Source: Bifidobacterium sp. ESL0763 (lineage in GTDB: Bacteria; Actinomycetota; Actinomycetes; Actinomycetales; Bifidobacteriaceae). From it: a stretch of 64,000 bases of DNA. Below, in pieces: positions 35,148-44,055 of the stretch (position 1 is its first letter; each line of letters begins with the position of its first letter). Both the position numbers and the translations under genes were made by a program. The stretch covers positions 1-64,000 of the forward strand of contig NZ_JAQTHW010000002.1 in the NCBI RefSeq assembly GCF_029433395.1, in the 5' to 3' direction. Under the pieces are notes generated by a model, which was not told the origin of the DNA, did not search any database, and saw only the letters and a program-made list of their open reading frames with translations.

Positions 35148-35186
35148 CCAGGGCACCATCGGTAATATCACCGAAGCTTAAGCATT

Positions 35187-35227
35187 CAGGAGACCCCGCC
35201 GCGCAATCGCGTTGGCGGGGTCTCCTG
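35187..35227 (+). terminator. Terminator hairpin after rplI
   Basis: CAGGAGACCCCGCC (35187-35200) pairs perfectly with GGCGGGGTCTCCTG (35214-35227), with additional GCG/CGC pairing in the loop. The U-run is short. It is placed 40 nt after the L9 stop. Confidence 0.8.
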
Positions 35228-35418
35228 TCGTATGCGGCCCGGATATGGGTGGCGGATTCCACGTGACCGTCGTGTGCCGGTTCCGTCCTTCCGCAGGCAC
35301 GTATCCGCACATGAATGGACCCCTGCCGCAACTTGATGTTGCCGCAGGAGCCCATGCGCCTCAGGCCGGCGTCACCGCGATCCGATGGATGCGGATCTGC
35401 CGGGCCGGCCAGCCGGAA

Positions 35419-36162
35419 TCACTGGGCGGTGAAGCCGCCGTCGACCACGAACTCGGAGCCGGTGGCGAACTTGGACTCGTCGCTGGCCAGGAAGGTGGCC
35501 ATGTTGGCGATGTCCTCGGGCTCGCCCAGGTGGCCCAGCGGGGTCTTGGACTCCTCGAGCTTCACCAGGTCGGGGGAGACGTCCACCATCGGGGTGTGGA
35601 TGTAGCCGGGGTGGATGGTGTTGACGCGGATGTTGAGCTTGTTCTCGGCGCAGTAGAGTGCCGCGGACTTGCTCATGATGCGCACGCCGCCCTTGGTGAA
35701 GTCATAGGCGAGGTTGAACGACTCGCCGATGAAGCCCTCGATGGACGACATGTTGATGATCGAACCGCCGCCGAACTGCTTCATGGCGATGATGCCGTGC
35801 TTGGTGCCGAGCATCATGCCGGTGCCGTTGATGGCCACGATCTTGTTCCACTGCTCCAGCGGGATGTGCTCGATGTCACCGCCGATGGCGATGCCGGCGT
35901 TGTTGACCACCACGTTGACCTTGCCGAATTTGTCGACGACGGCCTTGAACGCGTCGTCCCACATGTCTTCCTTGGTGACGTCGAGGGTGACGAACATGGC
36001 GTTGTCGCCGATGCCCTTGGCCACCTTCTCGCCGGCCTCGGCGTTGATGTCGCCCAGCGCGACCTTGGCGCCCTCGGACGCGAACTTCTTGGCGATGGCG
36101 AGACCGATGCCGCTGGCGCCTCCGGAGATGAGCGCGACCTTGCCGTTAAGACGATCTGACAT
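35419..36162 (-). CDS. Short-chain dehydrogenase/reductase (R-specific alcohol dehydrogenase-like)
   Basis: 247 residues, cytosolic classical SDR. Cofactor loop GGASGIG (14-20), NNAG (87-90), catalytic Ser140, Tyr153 and Lys157 (in YDFTK). The overall sequence closely follows Lactobacillus brevis R-specific alcohol dehydrogenase as I recall it, including NMSSIEGF, RIMSKSAAL, NTIHPGYIHTPMV and the C-terminal SKFATGSEFVVDGGFTAQ. Asp38 at the end of the second strand argues for NAD(H) rather than NADP(H). It is probably a carbonyl/alcohol oxidoreductase of low-molecular ketones. Monocistronic; start after AGGAGG on the minus strand. Confidence 0.92.
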   Translation of the reverse strand: MSDRLNGKVALISGGASGIGLAIAKKFASEGAKVALGDINAEAGEKVAKGIGDNAMFVTLDVTKEDMWDDAFKAVVDKFGKVNVVVNNAGIAIGGDIEHIPLEQWNKIVAINGTGMMLGTKHGIIAMKQFGGGSIINMSSIEGFIGESFNLAYDFTKGGVRIMSKSAALYCAENKLNIRVNTIHPGYIHTPMVDVSPDLVKLEESKTPLGHLGEPEDIANMATFLASDESKFATGSEFVVDGGFTAQ

Positions 36163-36468
36163 GGAAAACCTCCTTGTTTTGCGGATACACCCTGTTGTAT
36201 ATCGTTGGTTTCCATCATAATCTGACTGTGATATGTCCTGGGAGAAATTGCACGCTCGATGCGCGAAATGAATAGTCGCTTTGACGGTGTGTTATGCGCG
36301 GGCCGCCGGCCGCGTTTCCAGCCGCTTGCGCCGCCGTTCTTCTCGTCGATACCGTCGGCATAAAATGACGAGGTTATGCCCGGTTGGGGGCCGCTGCCAA
36401 CAACGCCATGGCGATCTGCCAGGCGGCCAGGCCCACGTAAACATTCCGGTGCTGAATGGGGTTCGAAT

Positions 36469-37884
36469 TTGCAAGAAGAACGCGTCACGCTGCAGACCAA
36501 GCTTTCGATTGCCGCGACGGCACTGCTGTCGTTCGACGGCATCCTGACCGAGACGTCGCTCAACGTCACCTTCCCCGGCATGACCGCCGAATTCGGCCTG
36601 CCGCTTTCGACCATCCAGCTGCTGACCTCCGGCTACCTGCTCATGGTCACCGTCATCATGAGCACCTCCTCGTTCCTGCTCAAGCGCTTCGACGCGCGCC
36701 CGCTCTTCCGCTGCGCCATCATCATCGCCATCCTCGGAACGGTCCTGTGCAGCCTGCCGCTCAACTACTGGCTGCTGCTGCTCGGCCGGCTGATGCAGGC
36801 GATGGCGACGGGCATCTCCACGCCGCTGCTCATCCACGTCATCCTCTCGATGGTGCCGATCAGCCACCGCGGCGCCTACATCGGCCTGGCCAACATGGTC
36901 ACCTCCTTCGCCCCGGCGCTCGGCCCCACCTACGGCGGCCTGATCAACCACTACTTCTCCTGGCGCATCATCTTCGCGCTCACCCTGCCGCTGCTGCTCG
37001 TCTCCTGGATCCTCGGCGAGACGAACCTGCGCCTCAAGGCCGACGGGGCCGGAAAGTCGTTCGACGGCCTGGGCCTGGTGCTGCTGAGCCTCTTCATGGT
37101 CTCCTTCACCGAGATCTTCGACCAGATCGGCGTGGCCGGCGGATGGTCGCCGCTGGTGGGCGTCGCCATCGCGGTGGCCGCCGCCACCCTCGCGCTGTTC
37201 GTCTGGCGCTGCCTGAAGGCGAGGTCGCCGCTGCTCGACCTGCGGATCCTGCGCACGCCGATCGTCAGCCTGCGCGGCGCCAACTACTTCATCCTGCAGT
37301 TCATCAACATCGGCAGCTCCTTCCTGCTGCCCGTCTTCGCCGAGAACTTCCTCGGGATCGACTCGCTGGCCGCCGGCCTGATGCTCCTGCCGGGCTCGCT
37401 GCTCGGCGCGCTCATCGCCCCGTTCGTCGGCCGGCTCTACGATCGCCGCGGCCCCAGGCTGGTGCTGCTGGTCTCGAACGTCTCGCTGATCGTGGGTGCG
37501 TCGGCGCTCTGGGCGGTCACTGGCAGGGCCACCGTCGTGCTGCTCACGCTGCTCTACATGTTCCTGCGCGCCGGCTTCAACTTCGGCTACGGCAACACCA
37601 TGTCGGACGCCAGCAAGTTCGTGGACGGCTCGAAGCAGACCGATTTCAACTCGTTGTTCAACGTGCTCCAGCAGTACGCCGGCTCGCTGGGCACCACCGT
37701 GCTCTCCTCGTCGCTGTCGCTGAGCGAGGCTCGCATCCCGCACGACGTCAAGGCCGCTTCGGCCGCCGGCGCCGGCAACGCCTTTGCGCTGCTCATCGTC
37801 ATGTCTCTGGTGGCGCTGGCCCTCACGCTCGTCTCGCTGAAGGTGCGCCGGGATCCGACGCCCCAGCTCCGTACTGTCGAGTAG
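36469..37884 (+). CDS. MFS exporter, DHA2 (EmrB/QacA-like) family
   Basis: About 471 residues with 13-14 membrane segments. Typical parts are LSFDGILTETSLNVTFPGMT, LTSGYLLMVTVIMSTSSFLL, motif C-like GPTYGGLINHYFSWRIIFAL and FVGRLYDRRGPRLVLLVSNV. DHA2 proteins export drugs or metabolites with H+. No ATG is available close to the first helix; TTG 36469 is chosen, while ATG 36376 would add a 31-residue Arg/Pro-rich stretch unlike a transporter N-terminus. Start is uncertain. It stands alone, convergent with mazEF. The 306 nt before it hold no gene. Confidence 0.85.
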   Translation: MQEERVTLQTKLSIAATALLSFDGILTETSLNVTFPGMTAEFGLPLSTIQLLTSGYLLMVTVIMSTSSFLLKRFDARPLFRCAIIIAILGTVLCSLPLNYWLLLLGRLMQAMATGISTPLLIHVILSMVPISHRGAYIGLANMVTSFAPALGPTYGGLINHYFSWRIIFALTLPLLLVSWILGETNLRLKADGAGKSFDGLGLVLLSLFMVSFTEIFDQIGVAGGWSPLVGVAIAVAAATLALFVWRCLKARSPLLDLRILRTPIVSLRGANYFILQFINIGSSFLLPVFAENFLGIDSLAAGLMLLPGSLLGALIAPFVGRLYDRRGPRLVLLVSNVSLIVGASALWAVTGRATVVLLTLLYMFLRAGFNFGYGNTMSDASKFVDGSKQTDFNSLFNVLQQYAGSLGTTVLSSSLSLSEARIPHDVKAASAAGAGNAFALLIVMSLVALALTLVSLKVRRDPTPQLRTVE

Positions 37885-37927
37885 CGAGGGGCGTGCGCAG
37901 CGGGCATTATGGGAGAGGCACGATCTG

Positions 37928-38311
37928 TCATTCCGCGTCGAGAACATCTCGAATGAATGTTGTGGGTCTGCGTAGGCAGTCGAAGATGCGTGCGCTGATG
38001 ACTGACAGCGTTCGATAGTCCAGAGAGCCGACTTTTACCGTGTTGCGTATGCTGACATCCAATGATTTCAGCTGCTCTACCTCGGCCCAGCCGTGAATGG
38101 GCTTTTTGGAGTCTTCTTGCGGTACGGTTCCAATATCGACATGGAGAGGATATTCCTTTGCATGTGATATCGGAACTACCATAATCACGTTGTTATATCG
38201 GTTGTAGGCGTCATTGCTGACGACGACGGCCGGCCGTCTTTTCTTCTGCTCGTGGCCAAGCGATGGGTCAAAATTCATCCAGACCAAGTCTCCATAACGG
38301 AATTGGCTCAT
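37928..38311 (-). CDS. mazF: MazF/PemK-family mRNA interferase toxin
   Basis: 127 residues. N-terminal FRYGDLVWMNFDPSLGHEQK followed by KRRPAVVVSNDAYNRYN is the hallmark of MazF (GDxxxxxxxPxxGxEqxkxRPxlVlS). NVIMVVPISHA and the late LSVISARIFDCL complete the fold. It cleaves mRNA at short sequences when free of antitoxin. The start overlaps the antitoxin stop (ATGA) and has GGAGAGGAG upstream. Second gene of the operon. Confidence 0.93.
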   Translation of the reverse strand: MSQFRYGDLVWMNFDPSLGHEQKKRRPAVVVSNDAYNRYNNVIMVVPISHAKEYPLHVDIGTVPQEDSKKPIHGWAEVEQLKSLDVSIRNTVKVGSLDYRTLSVISARIFDCLRRPTTFIRDVLDAE

Positions 38312-38553
38312 CGTATCTCCTCTCCGGCTGGTATGTAATCGTCTGTGGGCTGTGGGCCGTCGTAATCGGCGAAGAGCTTGTCGAAATCCAACGGCGAGAT
38401 GACGTGGAAATTCGAGGGCGTCAGGGTGATGACGCAGTCCTTGACGCTCACTTCGAATTCGTCGCCGAGTTGCAGGTTGCCGTTCTCCATCATCTCCTTG
38501 GTGATGCGGAACCCCTGCCCGTTGCCCCATTTGATGAGTTTCGTGGTTGACAT
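38308..38553 (-). CDS. mazE: MazE-like AbrB-fold antitoxin
   Basis: 81 residues. Swapped-hairpin AbrB DNA-binding domain at the N-terminus (KLIKWGNGQGFRITKEMMEN, LQLGDEFEVSVKDCVITLTP), then a C-terminal acidic tail (LDFDKLFADYDGPQPTDDYI) suited to block the toxin. Start ATG 38553 follows GGAGG by 5 nt. It binds the adjacent palindrome (38572-38592) to repress the operon (inference from family). Confidence 0.92.
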   Translation of the reverse strand: MSTTKLIKWGNGQGFRITKEMMENGNLQLGDEFEVSVKDCVITLTPSNFHVISPLDFDKLFADYDGPQPTDDYIPAGEEIR

Positions 38554-38571
38554 ACCGACCTCCTTGTTGTG

Positions 38572-38592
38572 TTGGTATACATTGTATACCAA
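38572..38592. promoter_or_regulatory. Perfect palindromic operator of mazEF
   Basis: TTGGTATACA, one central base, and TGTATACCAA form a perfect 10-bp inverted repeat 19 nt upstream of mazE. Location and symmetry fit an AbrB-type antitoxin operator. Confidence 0.8.
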
Positions 38593-39067
38593 CGAGGGGC
38601 GGCCGGCGAATGCGCCGGACGGGTGACGGCCTTTTCTCTGTGGGTGCGTTGGCGCTGGCCGCTGTTCCGAGGAGCGTATGGGGGCGGAAGTCCTCGGTCT
38701 GTTGCGCTGTGTGCGGCGCGGTGGTGCGGTGACTGTTGCCATGTTGGTCCTCCGTTTCGGTTTCGGTTGGTTCCGGCTGATGGTCCGTCGGATTGAGGGG
38801 CGCTCACGCTCAACTCGTCTGCTCGCCGCTCCGTTCCGGTGCCATAGGGAGAGTCTCTCATGGTTTCGTCGTCGGGACGGGGAATTTCGGCCACTGTGGT
38901 CGAACGGTTGCCGTTTTCCGTTTTTTCGGCGTGTCTGTGGATAACTTCGCGCCCGAATACGGGTTGTGGATGGAGTTCCGCGCTGAGAGTGATTTGTCTT
39001 ACAATCGTTATATTGTATTTTCTAGTAATTTATGACGCGTTTCATAAACACTGTGAAGAGGGAAGTT
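38593..39067. promoter_or_regulatory. Gene-free interval with promoter of the BspA-like gene
   Basis: No convincing gene on either strand. The distal part (38985-39030) is AT-rich. TTGTCT at 38994-38999 and TATTTT at 39016-39021 (16-nt spacing) make a reasonable promoter, and ACAAT/ATTGT flank its spacer as a short inverted repeat. Little else can be said. Confidence 0.45.
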
Positions 39068-42000
39068 ATGAAGAAGGGTTCATTCAAGGCACTTGGCGTG
39101 GCGGTCGCGGCGGCGATGCTGCTCGGCACGGTGACGGTGTCGGCCACGGCGAACGAGTCGGTGGGCGATGCCGAAGGGTCGAACGTTGCGACGCAGGCGC
39201 TGCAGCCGGGCACCCGGCAAACGAAGGACGCGCAGCCACAAGGCCAGGCTCCGCAGCTTCCCGATGCCAATGCGCCGGCTGATCCTGCCAATCCAGCCAA
39301 TCCATCCACTCCAGCTCAGACTCCAAGTGCCGACGGGTCGACTTCGCAGAACGAAGCCCAGCAGAATGGCTCATCCGAGCCCGGTAAGGCGAACGGTTCC
39401 AACGCGGATGGCTCGAAGACGGGCAAAGCCGATGGCGCTGATTCGTCCGCCAAGTCTGGTGCGGATACTTCTAACCAGCAGGTCGGCACGCAGGGCGACG
39501 AGTGGGCTCCTGCTTGTCCGACGTCGTACCCAGCGAAGTGGGGCGACGCGGATTGGTTCCTCACTCGTGATGGGGATACGCTGGTATTCACCGTCCACGC
39601 GGGCCACGTCGGCGACGATTTGCACGCCCCTTGGCACTGCGGTAACTCGCCGTATCCACTTGTCAACACCTATAAGCTGAGAATCGTGTTCACCGACCCT
39701 ACCCATACGGTGCTTCCGGAGGACAGCTCGCTGCTGTTCGCCAACGAACGCGGGCTCAGTTCGATCGAAGGCGTGGGCGATCTGGACGTCAGTCATGTGA
39801 AGAATATGCATTACATGTTCGGAGACGACCCGAACCTCGACGATCTGAGCACACTGAGTCACTGGGGCCGCAACACCCATAACGTCACCGACATGTCCGA
39901 GATGTTCAAGTCGGATGTTTACCATAGCCCCAGCGAAGGCTATCTCGGCATCAAAAAGATTGGCGTGTCCGGCTGGGACACCTCCAACGTCACCACTATG
40001 AAAGAGATGTTCCAATACGATGAGCGTGTCGAGACCCTCGATGTCGGCACTCGGCAGGCCACGGACAGCAAGGGCACGTACACTGCTTGGGACGTCTCAA
40101 AGGTGACCAATATGTCCTATATGTTCAACGACTGCGTGCAGCTGGTGAACCCCGACGTCTCGCACTGGAACACCCATAACGTGACGACAATGGAAAGCTT
40201 GTTCTCAGGTATGGGCGGAGACTCGCCGATGAAAGGCATCACCAATGTCGATGTCAGCAAGTGGGTCACCAGCAATGTCACTAACATGAGCGGGTTGTTC
40301 TTCGCCAGCTATATCGACCACCCCGCAGTGGACAAGTGGGACACCTCCAAGGTCACCGATATCGGTGGCATCTTTGGTTTCGACACCAAGCTGACCTCGA
40401 TCGGTACCGTCAAATGCTCCGACGCGAAGGCCAACGGGCTGAAGGCATGCCCGTCGCATGCGAAGCTGAAGGATGTCGTCGGTGCGAACGACGTGCCGGA
40501 CACCGTGGGCGTCTCTGATTGGGACACCTCGAAAATGACGAGCTTCACCGAGGCGTTCTATATATGCCCGAAGCTGAAGTCCGTGGATCTGACGAATTGG
40601 GATACCAGCAGTGACTTGACCATGACCTTCATGTTCGCCAATGACTACAGCTATCCGGGCAACGGGAACGGGCCCTCCGCGCTGACCTACGTCGGTGATC
40701 TGAGTGGCTGGGACACCTCGAAGGTGCGCGACATGGAATGCACCTTCCGCTATAACGAGAATCTGAAGACCATCGGCGATCTCTCCAACTGGCAGACCGG
40801 CGATGTAACGGATATGTCCTCGATGTTCGAGGATACCGGCATCGAGTCGCTCGGCGGTGAGGACCCTGAGCATCCGGAGGCTCCGCCCGCCGGTCTGAAG
40901 AACTGGGACACCTCGAAGGTCACGAGCATGGCCTGGATGTTCGGGCAGGCGACTGCACTCAAGGGCCTGGACCTGAGCAAGTGGAACACCTCTGCAATAA
41001 GAATGGATGATGATGGTAATTGCACTCCGAACGGTTTGCATAGCTGCTGGAACCAGTCCGGCATCACCGACATGTTCTACAAGACGACCAATCTCAAGTC
41101 TGTGGGTAACCTGTCGCATTGGGACGTGTCGCATGTCAAGCAGCTGAGCTCCTTGTTCCGTGAGAGCGGCGTCGAGTCCCTCGATCTTTCCGGCTGGGAT
41201 GTGAGCAATGCGGAAGAGGCAAATTACACGTTCGCATTGACTCCCAATCTACAGAACTTGAAACTTGACGGCTGGGATATGCGCAAAGTCACGAGTATGC
41301 GCCAGCTGTTCTCGTATACGGGCTATCAGATTGGCGTGTTGCTGGATCTGACTGACTGGAAAGTCAATCCGAATCCGACCGATTCCAAATTCATATTCTA
41401 TGGTGACAGCCTGCTATCCCTCGATCTGTCCGGTTGGGACACGGACACCATTGGCTCGTTCGAACTGTATTTCCCGAAGAGCCTGCAGCGGCTGACGCTT
41501 GGGCCCAAGACCAAGTTGCGTAATTCGTTCTTCACCGGGGATGCGGCGAATCTGGGTATCCGTACGGGCGATCCGTACAACTTCCAGGAACATGATGCGA
41601 ATGGCAATCTCACCACCGATTGGACCACGATCTATTCCGGCGAATGGGCCGAAGCCACCAACAGGACCAGTGGCTTCACTGCGCCTAGCTGCTCCGTCGG
41701 CGGTGCACGCCGTGGCGAGGAGTGGAACAGCTGCGACAGCCACGCCGGCGGTTCGGCCACCTCGTCGTTGGTCGATCGTAACGCGACCACGCCGCACGCG
41801 GGCACCTACGTCTGGGAGACGAAAGCCACCGTTCATTTCTCCGGACTGAACCATACCGATGCCGCCGATGCCGCTGCTGAGGATGGCCAAAAGGGTCCTG
41901 AGACCGCTTATGGCGTGCATGGCGTCGGCAAACTTGACGGTGCTGCGGAGCCAGAAGACTTCGACTCCTTGGCCATCAAGGCGCCGGCCAAGCTGGCGGC

Positions 42001-43654
42001 GCAGGACCATCACACCTTCACCGGTTGGAAGCTGGATGGCAAGAAGGACGGCAAGGGCAATCCGACTTCAGTGGTCGACGAGGGCGACTTCGTCTATGTC
42101 AGGCCCGGTGACACTCAGGTCGATCCCACGGATCCGACCGGCCAGCGCCGCGTTGACACCAACATCCTGCGCGGCCAGTGGCAGGAAGCCAATAAGACGT
42201 CCTTCTACACGCTTCACTTCGACTCCAATATCCACGATTCTGGAGCGACCGTAGACGGAACGGTTGCCGATTGGACGAGCGAGCCGTCGTGGACCGATTC
42301 CGGTTATGCGCAACCCACCCTGCCGCAGAACGGCTTTACGGTGACGAGTGACGACAATGTGTATACGTTCAAGGGTTGGTCGCCTACTCGTGATGGTTCT
42401 TCCGCTGTCTATCCTGCTGGTTCCACCGGGTACATGATGGTCGGTCTGCTTGGGCAGCATGAGGCGACGATGTACGCCCAGTGGGAGAAGACACCGAAGG
42501 TCAACTATCAGTTGCAATTCGAAGCCAATACCGGCTCCGCCGCGACCGATGGCGACGTCACCGGTCTGCCTGATTCGCAGTCCCAGAAGACCGCGGACAA
42601 CAGCCACAAATTCACGTTCGCTGGTGCCGATCCGGTCCGCGGGAGCCATGATAACAACTACACGTGGGAATTCACCGGTTGGAGCACGGTTGCCGGCAAC
42701 ACCGGCGGCACTTCGCTGACCAAGAACCATGCAGGCGGCTATGATTACACGGTTGAGAAGGAGAATCCGTCCGTCAAGCTGTATGCGCATTGGCAGAAGA
42801 GCTACACGTACGAGCTGTCGTTCGACCCGAACGTCCAAGACGGCAGCGCCACGGGGCATTATACCGATACCGTTTCTGCCCATTCCACCAATCATGCGCA
42901 GACCATTGTCCTGAATGGCAACGAGTCCTACGAGCGTCCTGGCTATGAGTTCACCGGTTGGTCCGAGGATTCGCATGACGTGAACAATCCCCATTACAGG
43001 CCGGGTGTGAGGTACAACATCGGCTTCTGCGGCACCGGCACCGCCAATCCGTCTTGCCCGGCCACTGCCGATGGCACGACGGCGCGCGTGCACGTGGTTC
43101 TGTACGCGCAGTGGAAGCAGAACCCTGTGCCCTCCACCCCGACTCCTCCGACGCCGACTCCTCCCGCTCCTGCGCCGCCGGCTCCGACGCCTCCGGCTCC
43201 TGCGGCGCCGCGTCTGCCGGTTCCCGCTCCGGCGGTGACCCCTGCGGCGCCGGCGCTGCCGCAGGCGCAGTCCGACCAGCCGAAGTCGCAGCCCGAGCGC
43301 CGCAAGGGTTCGTCCTCCGACGGTTCGGCCTCGTCGCCGGCCCCGTCGGCGAGCGGCCGTGACTGGCGTTGCAATCCGATTACGGGCGAGGTGACGCCTC
43401 GCGACGGTTCCGGGTCCGGCAGCGCGTACGTGACGCGTGGTTCCGGGTTCGTAGCGATCGAGGACGCTTCGGCGGTGTCGGCTTCGCAGAGCTGCGCTTC
43501 GATGGCGGCCCGCATGCTGCGGTTCGTGAAGATGCAGGCGGACTTCCCGTGGTGGATCGTGCTGGCGTTGGCCGTGCTGCTGATGCTGATGTTCGTGCGC
43601 AGCCGCGAGCGGTTCGTGTACGCGCAGCATCGCGCCCCGGAGGTCGATGACTGA
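39068..43654 (+). CDS. Large BspA-type (DUF285) surface protein with InlB-like repeats and C-terminal anchor helix
   Basis: 1,528 residues from ATG 39068. Signal peptide ~1-31, then a Pro/Gln/Asn/Ser-rich spacer to ~150. Residues ~230-810 hold many copies of the BspA/DUF285 leucine-rich-type unit (WDTSNVTTMKEMF, WDVSKVTNMSYMF, WNTHNVTTMESLF, WDTSKVRDMECTF and so on). Residues ~915-1350 carry four B-repeat-like modules ending WKLDGK, FKGWSP, FTGWST, FTGWSE and YAQW. A Pro/Ala/Thr tract (~1350-1420) follows, then a cysteine-containing segment and one membrane helix (WWIVLALAVLLMLMFV) before a short polar tail. No LPXTG was found, so it appears held by the helix. Such proteins often bind host or microbial surfaces. 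Confidence 0.92.
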   Translation: MKKGSFKALGVAVAAAMLLGTVTVSATANESVGDAEGSNVATQALQPGTRQTKDAQPQGQAPQLPDANAPADPANPANPSTPAQTPSADGSTSQNEAQQNGSSEPGKANGSNADGSKTGKADGADSSAKSGADTSNQQVGTQGDEWAPACPTSYPAKWGDADWFLTRDGDTLVFTVHAGHVGDDLHAPWHCGNSPYPLVNTYKLRIVFTDPTHTVLPEDSSLLFANERGLSSIEGVGDLDVSHVKNMHYMFGDDPNLDDLSTLSHWGRNTHNVTDMSEMFKSDVYHSPSEGYLGIKKIGVSGWDTSNVTTMKEMFQYDERVETLDVGTRQATDSKGTYTAWDVSKVTNMSYMFNDCVQLVNPDVSHWNTHNVTTMESLFSGMGGDSPMKGITNVDVSKWVTSNVTNMSGLFFASYIDHPAVDKWDTSKVTDIGGIFGFDTKLTSIGTVKCSDAKANGLKACPSHAKLKDVVGANDVPDTVGVSDWDTSKMTSFTEAFYICPKLKSVDLTNWDTSSDLTMTFMFANDYSYPGNGNGPSALTYVGDLSGWDTSKVRDMECTFRYNENLKTIGDLSNWQTGDVTDMSSMFEDTGIESLGGEDPEHPEAPPAGLKNWDTSKVTSMAWMFGQATALKGLDLSKWNTSAIRMDDDGNCTPNGLHSCWNQSGITDMFYKTTNLKSVGNLSHWDVSHVKQLSSLFRESGVESLDLSGWDVSNAEEANYTFALTPNLQNLKLDGWDMRKVTSMRQLFSYTGYQIGVLLDLTDWKVNPNPTDSKFIFYGDSLLSLDLSGWDTDTIGSFELYFPKSLQRLTLGPKTKLRNSFFTGDAANLGIRTGDPYNFQEHDANGNLTTDWTTIYSGEWAEATNRTSGFTAPSCSVGGARRGEEWNSCDSHAGGSATSSLVDRNATTPHAGTYVWETKATVHFSGLNHTDAADAAAEDGQKGPETAYGVHGVGKLDGAAEPEDFDSLAIKAPAKLAAQDHHTFTGWKLDGKKDGKGNPTSVVDEGDFVYVRPGDTQVDPTDPTGQRRVDTNILRGQWQEANKTSFYTLHFDSNIHDSGATVDGTVADWTSEPSWTDSGYAQPTLPQNGFTVTSDDNVYTFKGWSPTRDGSSAVYPAGSTGYMMVGLLGQHEATMYAQWEKTPKVNYQLQFEANTGSAATDGDVTGLPDSQSQKTADNSHKFTFAGADPVRGSHDNNYTWEFTGWSTVAGNTGGTSLTKNHAGGYDYTVEKENPSVKLYAHWQKSYTYELSFDPNVQDGSATGHYTDTVSAHSTNHAQTIVLNGNESYERPGYEFTGWSEDSHDVNNPHYRPGVRYNIGFCGTGTANPSCPATADGTTARVHVVLYAQWKQNPVPSTPTPPTPTPPAPAPPAPTPPAPAAPRLPVPAPAVTPAAPALPQAQSDQPKSQPERRKGSSSDGSASSPAPSASGRDWRCNPITGEVTPRDGSGSGSAYVTRGSGFVAIEDASAVSASQSCASMAARMLRFVKMQADFPWWIVLALAVLLMLMFVRSRERFVYAQHRAPEVDD

Positions 43655-43677
43655 CCTAGCGAGGTAGCTGCTAAGGT

Positions 43678-43718
43678 TTCGGGCCGGGCTCGCCGTTTCG
43701 ACGGCAGCCCGGCCCGAA
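43678..43718 (+). terminator. Terminator-like hairpin after the surface-protein gene
   Basis: TTCGGGCCGGGCT (43678-43690) pairs with AGCCCGGCCCGAA (43706-43718) and the inner GCCG/CGGC extends the stem. It is very GC-rich and lacks a U-run; 23 nt after the stop. Confidence 0.7.
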
Positions 43719-43755
43719 CCGTAGGCGCCTCGCCGCCGTGCCTTGCCGAAGAAAG

Positions 43756-43786
43756 CAAAAACCCGCAGCCATGACGACTGCGGGTT
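43756..43786 (-). terminator. Intrinsic terminator of tRNA-Lys
   Basis: On the minus strand AACCCGCAG pairs with CTGCGGGTT across a 9-nt loop, followed by a T-run (complement of 43756-43760). It is placed just after the tRNA 3' end. Confidence 0.82.
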
Positions 43787-43789
43787 GAA

Positions 43790-43866
43790 TGGTGCCCCCA
43801 CGCGGATTCGAACCGCGGACACGCTGATTAAGAGTCAGCTGCTCTAACCAGCTGAGCTATAGGGGC
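43790..43866 (-). tRNA. tRNA-Lys (anticodon CUU)
   Basis: Full cloverleaf on the minus strand. Acceptor GCCCCTA pairs with TGGGGGC; D-arm sequence is AGCTCAGCTGGTTAGAGC; the anticodon loop CTCTTAA gives CUU; the T-arm holds GGTTCGAATCC; the encoded CCA is at 43790-43792. It reads the AAG codon. Confidence 0.95.
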
Positions 43867-44055
43867 GCTGGCAAATTCAAGAGCCAAGTGGTTATATTAC
43901 TGTCTCGGCCTCAAGAGTGCAACTCGGTGTGTCGTGATAGCGAAATCCGCCCCTCCATCGCGCCTCGCAGGCCAGCCATGCCGCGCCACGCATGAGGTCA
44001 TGAAGGTCGCATATCATGAACACAGAAATGGTGATGCCCGACATGGGGAGAAGAT

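Noticed and set aside
43128..43260. Short tandem-like repeats in the CCTCCGGCTCCTGC-rich stretch, considered as a possible CRISPR or VNTR
   Set aside because: They encode the Pro/Ala/Thr stalk of the surface protein; there are no uniform spacers, so this is coding low complexity.
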